DNA from: Desulfuromonadales bacterium
Lineage (GTDB): Bacteria; Desulfobacterota; Desulfuromonadia; Desulfuromonadales; BM103
Assembly (NCBI GenBank): GCA_027065695.1
Contig: JAMONP010000044.1
Coordinates: 1 to 64,000 of the forward strand
Direction of reading: 5' to 3'
Length of the DNA stretch: 64,000 nt
A model generated the notes under the pieces. The model searched no databases and was not told where the DNA came from. It saw only the letters and a program-made list of their open reading frames with translations. The position numbers and the translations under genes are program-made. This document shows positions 60,513-64,000 of this stretch, in pieces (position 1 is the first letter of the stretch; the number at the start of each line of letters is the position of its first letter).

Positions 60513-62279
60513 ATGACAAACGAGGGACTGGTTAAAGGTGGAGAGTTCCTACTGCGCGAAGCTGTGGGGAGAACTCAGTTTACGCCAGAGGATTTCACCT
60601 CGGAACAGCGACAGATAGCTGAGACTACGGAAGCTTTTGTTGACAACGAGATTTTTCCTGATCTGGAACAAATGGAAGAACAGGATTTCCCTCTGCTCAT
60701 TGAGAAACTGCGTAGTTGTGCCAAGCTAGGCCTGTTTCTGGTTGATATCCCGGAGAAGTTTGGTGGCCTGGAGTTGGATAAGTCGACCAGCATGCTGGTT
60801 GCGGAAAAGCTTGGGCCAACGGGTTCTTTTGCTATCACTTCCAGTGGCCAGACTGGTATTGGCTCACTTCCTCTGGTCTATTACGGCACTGCGCAGCAGA
60901 AGCAAAAGTACCTGGAAAAGCTTACCAGTGGTGAATGGATCGCCTCCTACTGTTTGACTGAGCCCGACTGCGGCAGCGATCCCTTGAGTTCCAGAACCAC
61001 CGCGACCCTTACCGAAGACGGTTCCAGCTATCTCCTCAATGGCGTCAAACAGTTCATCACTAACGCGGCTTTTGCTGACCTGTTCACCGTCTTTGCCAAA
61101 ATCGATGGCCAGCATTTTTCAGCGTTTCTGGTCGAACGGAGTATGGCCGGACTTTCGATTGGCAACGAAGAAAAGAAAATGGGACTCAAGGGGACCTCAA
61201 CCGCCCAGGTGGTCTTGGCAAATGTCCGTGTGCCGGTTGAAAACCTGCTTGGTGAAGTTGGTAAAGGCCATAAGATTGCTTTCAATGTTCTCAATATTGG
61301 TCGTCTGAAGCTCGCTGCTACTGTGACCGGAGCGGCTAAGGCCGCCTTTGCTGAGGCTGTAAACTACGCTGTCGAGCGTAAACAGTTCGGGCAGACTCTG
61401 GCAAGCTTCGGTGCCATTCGCGAGAAGCTTGCCGACATGCTCGGCGATCTGTTTGCTGCTGAATCGCTTCTTTACCGGACCTCCGGGCTGCTCGATGAGC
61501 GGATCGAGACCCTTGATCGGGATGACGATAATTATTACGAACATTATCAGAAAGCAATCGAAGAATATGCTGGTGAGTGTGCTATTGCTAAGGTCTTTTG
61601 TAGTAACACCTTAGCCCATGTGGCTGATGAAGCGTTGCAGATACACGGCGGTTACGGCTACATCAGAGACTACCCGGTCGAACGCATCTACCGGGACGAG
61701 CGGGTCAATCGAATCTTCGAAGGGACTAACGAGATCAACCGGCTGCTGATTCCGGGCTTGTTGTTGCGTCGAGCCGACAGTGGCGCTCTGGACCTCTGGA
61801 GTCTGGTCAAGGCTGTGCAGGGGAAATTTCAATCAGGCGATATCAAAGATGTTGGTGATAATACTTTATTCGGGACTGAACTCTCACAGCTGGCTACGCA
61901 GAAAAAACTTTTTCTACTGCTGCTGGGTGCCTTGGGTGAGAACCGCAGCGAACAAGAAATCCTGCTTGCTCTGGGAGACATGATTATCAGCCTCTTTGCT
62001 CTAGAAAGCAGTATACTGCGTACCTCTAAAATATTTTCCACTGTCAGTGAACGACAAAAAAGATTGTTGCAGGCGGTGGTCAAGGTCACGACGTTTACAG
62101 GTGTTGACCGTTTCCAGTCTGCCGCCATGCGCTGTGCCACTTACGGAGTTCATGGGGCGAATCTGGTTGCCCTGCAGAAAACCATTACCAGCCTTTGTGC
62201 TTACCCCGCAATCGGGTTGCTGAAGGCTAAGCAGCAGCTGGCTGAGGCCGCAGCTGAATCAGGGTCCTACCCGTTCTGA
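60513..62279 (+). CDS. Acyl-CoA dehydrogenase (long form)
   Basis: This encodes about 588 residues from ATG 60513; an in-frame TTG at 60483 overlaps fdhD and is less likely. The flavin and substrate motifs CLTEPDCGSDPLSS, NGVKQFITNAAFAD and the C-terminal IHGGYGYIRDYPVERIYRD and IFEGTNEINR are intact. The extra about 190 C-terminal residues place it with the VLCAD-like long acyl-CoA dehydrogenases. It may dehydrogenate an arylpropionyl- or dicarboxyl-CoA. The next gene encodes an aromatic acid-CoA ligase, which supports an aromatic side-chain substrate. Confidence 0.87.
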   Translation: MTNEGLVKGGEFLLREAVGRTQFTPEDFTSEQRQIAETTEAFVDNEIFPDLEQMEEQDFPLLIEKLRSCAKLGLFLVDIPEKFGGLELDKSTSMLVAEKLGPTGSFAITSSGQTGIGSLPLVYYGTAQQKQKYLEKLTSGEWIASYCLTEPDCGSDPLSSRTTATLTEDGSSYLLNGVKQFITNAAFADLFTVFAKIDGQHFSAFLVERSMAGLSIGNEEKKMGLKGTSTAQVVLANVRVPVENLLGEVGKGHKIAFNVLNIGRLKLAATVTGAAKAAFAEAVNYAVERKQFGQTLASFGAIREKLADMLGDLFAAESLLYRTSGLLDERIETLDRDDDNYYEHYQKAIEEYAGECAIAKVFCSNTLAHVADEALQIHGGYGYIRDYPVERIYRDERVNRIFEGTNEINRLLIPGLLLRRADSGALDLWSLVKAVQGKFQSGDIKDVGDNTLFGTELSQLATQKKLFLLLLGALGENRSEQEILLALGDMIISLFALESSILRTSKIFSTVSERQKRLLQAVVKVTTFTGVDRFQSAAMRCATYGVHGANLVALQKTITSLCAYPAIGLLKAKQQLAEAAAESGSYPF

Positions 62280-62314
62280 TCTGGCCTGTCGTTATTAATG
62301 TGAGGAGGTAAACC

Positions 62315-64000
62315 ATGAACTCTGTTGAATTTGCAGCTCTTGATTTTGCCCCGGCCCAGATCTCCATTGAGGGTTCCCCTGAAAGCGGTTTTATCTTCTC
62401 ATCCGCTACTCCCCTGCAATCTTATCGAGAGAATCTTGGCCAGATGCTACGGCATTGGGCCGAGCAGACCCCCGAAAACATTTTCCTCGGTGAGCGACAA
62501 ACTGATGGTAACTGGCGACGACTGACTTATGCTGAAGTCAATCGACAAGCAGATGCCATTGCTCAGGCTTTAATTGATAAAAGACTGGGGCCCTATCGAC
62601 CGGTGATGATACTCTCCGGCAACTCCATCGACCATGCCCTGCTGATGCTCGGTTGTTTTATTGCTGGCGTGCCGGTGGTACCGGTCTCAGTCCCTTATTC
62701 GCTGCTGAGCAAGGACCACCTCAAGCTCCGTTTCATCTTTGAAGAAATTTGCCCGGGGATGATCTTCGTTGCTGATGGCGATCTGTTTGCTGCGGCCCTG
62801 TCCAACCTCGATCTTGTCGGGGTTGAGGTGGTGGTCGGGCAGGGCGAGCTTACAGAGATTCCGACCACAATTTTTGCCGACCTGATTGAAACTCCAGTTA
62901 AAGATGCTGTCGACCGTGCGCTTGCGCAGGTTGGTGCAGAAACCGTCGCCAAGATCCTTTATACTTCTGGATCAACCGGGCAGTCCAAGGGGGTCATCAA
63001 TACCCACGGCATGCTTTGCGCCAACCAGCAGATGCTGGCACAGGTCTGGCCGTTTATTGCCCAGACACCACCCGTATTGGTAGACTGGCTGCCTTGGAAC
63101 CATACCTTTGGTGGCAACCACAATTTCAACATGGTGCTCAATCAGGGCGGAACTCTCTACATAGATGGCGGCAAGCCGGCACCGGGACTGGTGGAGCAGA
63201 CGGTAAAGAATCTGGCTGAGATTTCACCGACCATCTATTTCAATGTACCGGTCGGTTACGCCATGTTGCTGCCACATCTCGAAGAAAATGAGACCCTGCG
63301 TAATAATTTCTTCAAGAACCTGCAGCTGATCTTCTATGCCGGAGCTGCTTTGCCTCAGGATTTATGGGAACGTCTGGAAAAGGTAGCGATTCTGGCCACC
63401 GGCAAGAAAGTAATTATGACTTCATCCTGGGGCTCGACTGAAACTTCACCGCTGGCTACCGCAGCGCACTTTCCTTTGGAAAAAGCCGGGGTTATCGGCA
63501 TCCCCTGTCCTGGCGTATCTATGAAAATGATCCCGAATGGTGACAGCTACGAGTTGCGTGTCAAAGGGCCCAACGTGACCCCAGGTTATTTTCGCCGACC
63601 TGATTTGACTGCGGCTGCATTCGATGAGGACGGTTATTACCTGATTGGTGATGCCGGTCGTTTTGTTGATCCTGACGATCCGAGCAAAGGAATTTCTTTT
63701 GATGGCCGGGTCGCTGAAGATTTCAAGCTGACAAGTGGGACCTGGGTTCGGGCCGGTCTATTGCGGGTAGCCGTAATGGCTGCCGTAGCACCGGTTTTGC
63801 AGTTTGCTCTGCTGACAGGTCATGATCGGGAGTATGTTGGTCTTCTCGGTTGGCCGAATCTTGCGGCCTGTAAAAGTCTTTGTAAGGATCTTGATGAGGA
63901 TGTTTCGCTGGAGGTTTTGTTCCGGCATCCAGATATGGTAGCATATCTTCGACGGGCGTTGACCAAATTCAATTCTGAGCAGCAGGGGACAGCAACCCGG
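62315..64000 (+). CDS. Feruloyl-CoA synthase-like AMP-binding ligase (3' end outside window)
   Basis: From ATG 62315, with GAGGAGG upstream, 562 codons run to the window edge without a stop, so the C-terminus is missing or very nearly so. The AMP-binding signature YTSGSTGQSKGV, the WLPWNHTFGGNHNFN segment and TSSWGSTETSP are clear; these match feruloyl-CoA synthase and related aryl-CoA ligases. It would convert a hydroxycinnamate or related aromatic acid to its CoA ester using ATP. It starts 35 bp after the acyl-CoA dehydrogenase gene, likely in one transcript. Confidence 0.85.
   Translation, partial: MNSVEFAALDFAPAQISIEGSPESGFIFSSATPLQSYRENLGQMLRHWAEQTPENIFLGERQTDGNWRRLTYAEVNRQADAIAQALIDKRLGPYRPVMILSGNSIDHALLMLGCFIAGVPVVPVSVPYSLLSKDHLKLRFIFEEICPGMIFVADGDLFAAALSNLDLVGVEVVVGQGELTEIPTTIFADLIETPVKDAVDRALAQVGAETVAKILYTSGSTGQSKGVINTHGMLCANQQMLAQVWPFIAQTPPVLVDWLPWNHTFGGNHNFNMVLNQGGTLYIDGGKPAPGLVEQTVKNLAEISPTIYFNVPVGYAMLLPHLEENETLRNNFFKNLQLIFYAGAALPQDLWERLEKVAILATGKKVIMTSSWGSTETSPLATAAHFPLEKAGVIGIPCPGVSMKMIPNGDSYELRVKGPNVTPGYFRRPDLTAAAFDEDGYYLIGDAGRFVDPDDPSKGISFDGRVAEDFKLTSGTWVRAGLLRVAVMAAVAPVLQFALLTGHDREYVGLLGWPNLAACKSLCKDLDEDVSLEVLFRHPDMVAYLRRALTKFNSEQQGTATR

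Overview
The window looks like part of the chromosome of a strictly anaerobic Desulfobacterota/Desulfuromonadia-type bacterium (Geobacter/Desulfuromonas relatives). The main support is a complete class II (tungsten-type) benzoyl-CoA reductase gene set bamBCDEFGHI, including a selenocysteine UGA codon in bamF, together with the ring-cleavage genes bamA, bamQ and bamR. Tungsten aldehyde oxidoreductase genes and several short palindromic dispersed repeats fit the same group. The taxonomic call is an inference from gene content, not a database result. No rRNA, tRNA, insertion sequence or CRISPR array was seen.

Region by region. 1-2988 (minus strand): a 2-hydroxyacyl-CoA dehydratase/benzoyl-CoA-reductase-family subunit cut by the window edge, its ATP-dependent activator, and an IclR regulator. 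3446-12779 (plus): an operon-like run for lower benzoyl-CoA degradation (fused hydroxyacyl-CoA dehydrogenase/hydratase, two thiolases, an SDR, BamQ, BamA, BamR and a TIM-barrel hydrolase). Two palindromes between the IclR gene and this run are likely operators. 12849-24399: an aromatic amino acid module, with an HTH regulator, tryptophanase, a DctPQM TRAP importer, an aminotransferase, a fused indolepyruvate:ferredoxin oxidoreductase and an ADP-forming acyl-CoA synthetase. 24525-28048: a histidine kinase and a sigma-54 response regulator. 28673-35200: a DUF1302/DUF1329/YCF48/RND envelope cluster with an upstream pair of matching palindromes.

35266-43918: a quinohemoprotein amine dehydrogenase (QHNDH) operon holding the alpha, radical-SAM QhpD, gamma (CTQ-bearing), beta, ABC transporter QhpF and protease QhpE genes. 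The flavin monooxygenase QhpG is absent. In its place are two translationally coupled genes whose products resemble UbiV and UbiU (U32 family, Fe-S, O2-independent hydroxylation). I consider this the most interesting feature of the window: a candidate anaerobic route to the cysteine tryptophylquinone cofactor. 43941-46739: a tungsten aldehyde:ferredoxin oxidoreductase with MoaD-like and ThiF/MoeB-like partners, suited to oxidising aldehydes released by the amine dehydrogenase.

46992-48315: an XRE-cupin regulator and a TetR regulator. 48699-59691: bamBCDEFGHI, preceded by a probable promoter with a TetR-type palindrome at the predicted start site. 59722-64000: FdhD, a long acyl-CoA dehydrogenase and a feruloyl-CoA-synthase-like ligase cut by the window edge.

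A coherent picture is that aromatic amino acids and aromatic amines are funnelled through aryl-pyruvates and aryl-aldehydes to aryl-acids and aryl-CoA esters, then to benzoyl-CoA, which the Bam complex reduces and the left-hand operon cleaves and beta-oxidises. The conversion of phenylacetyl-CoA to benzoyl-CoA is not encoded here, so that link is inferred.
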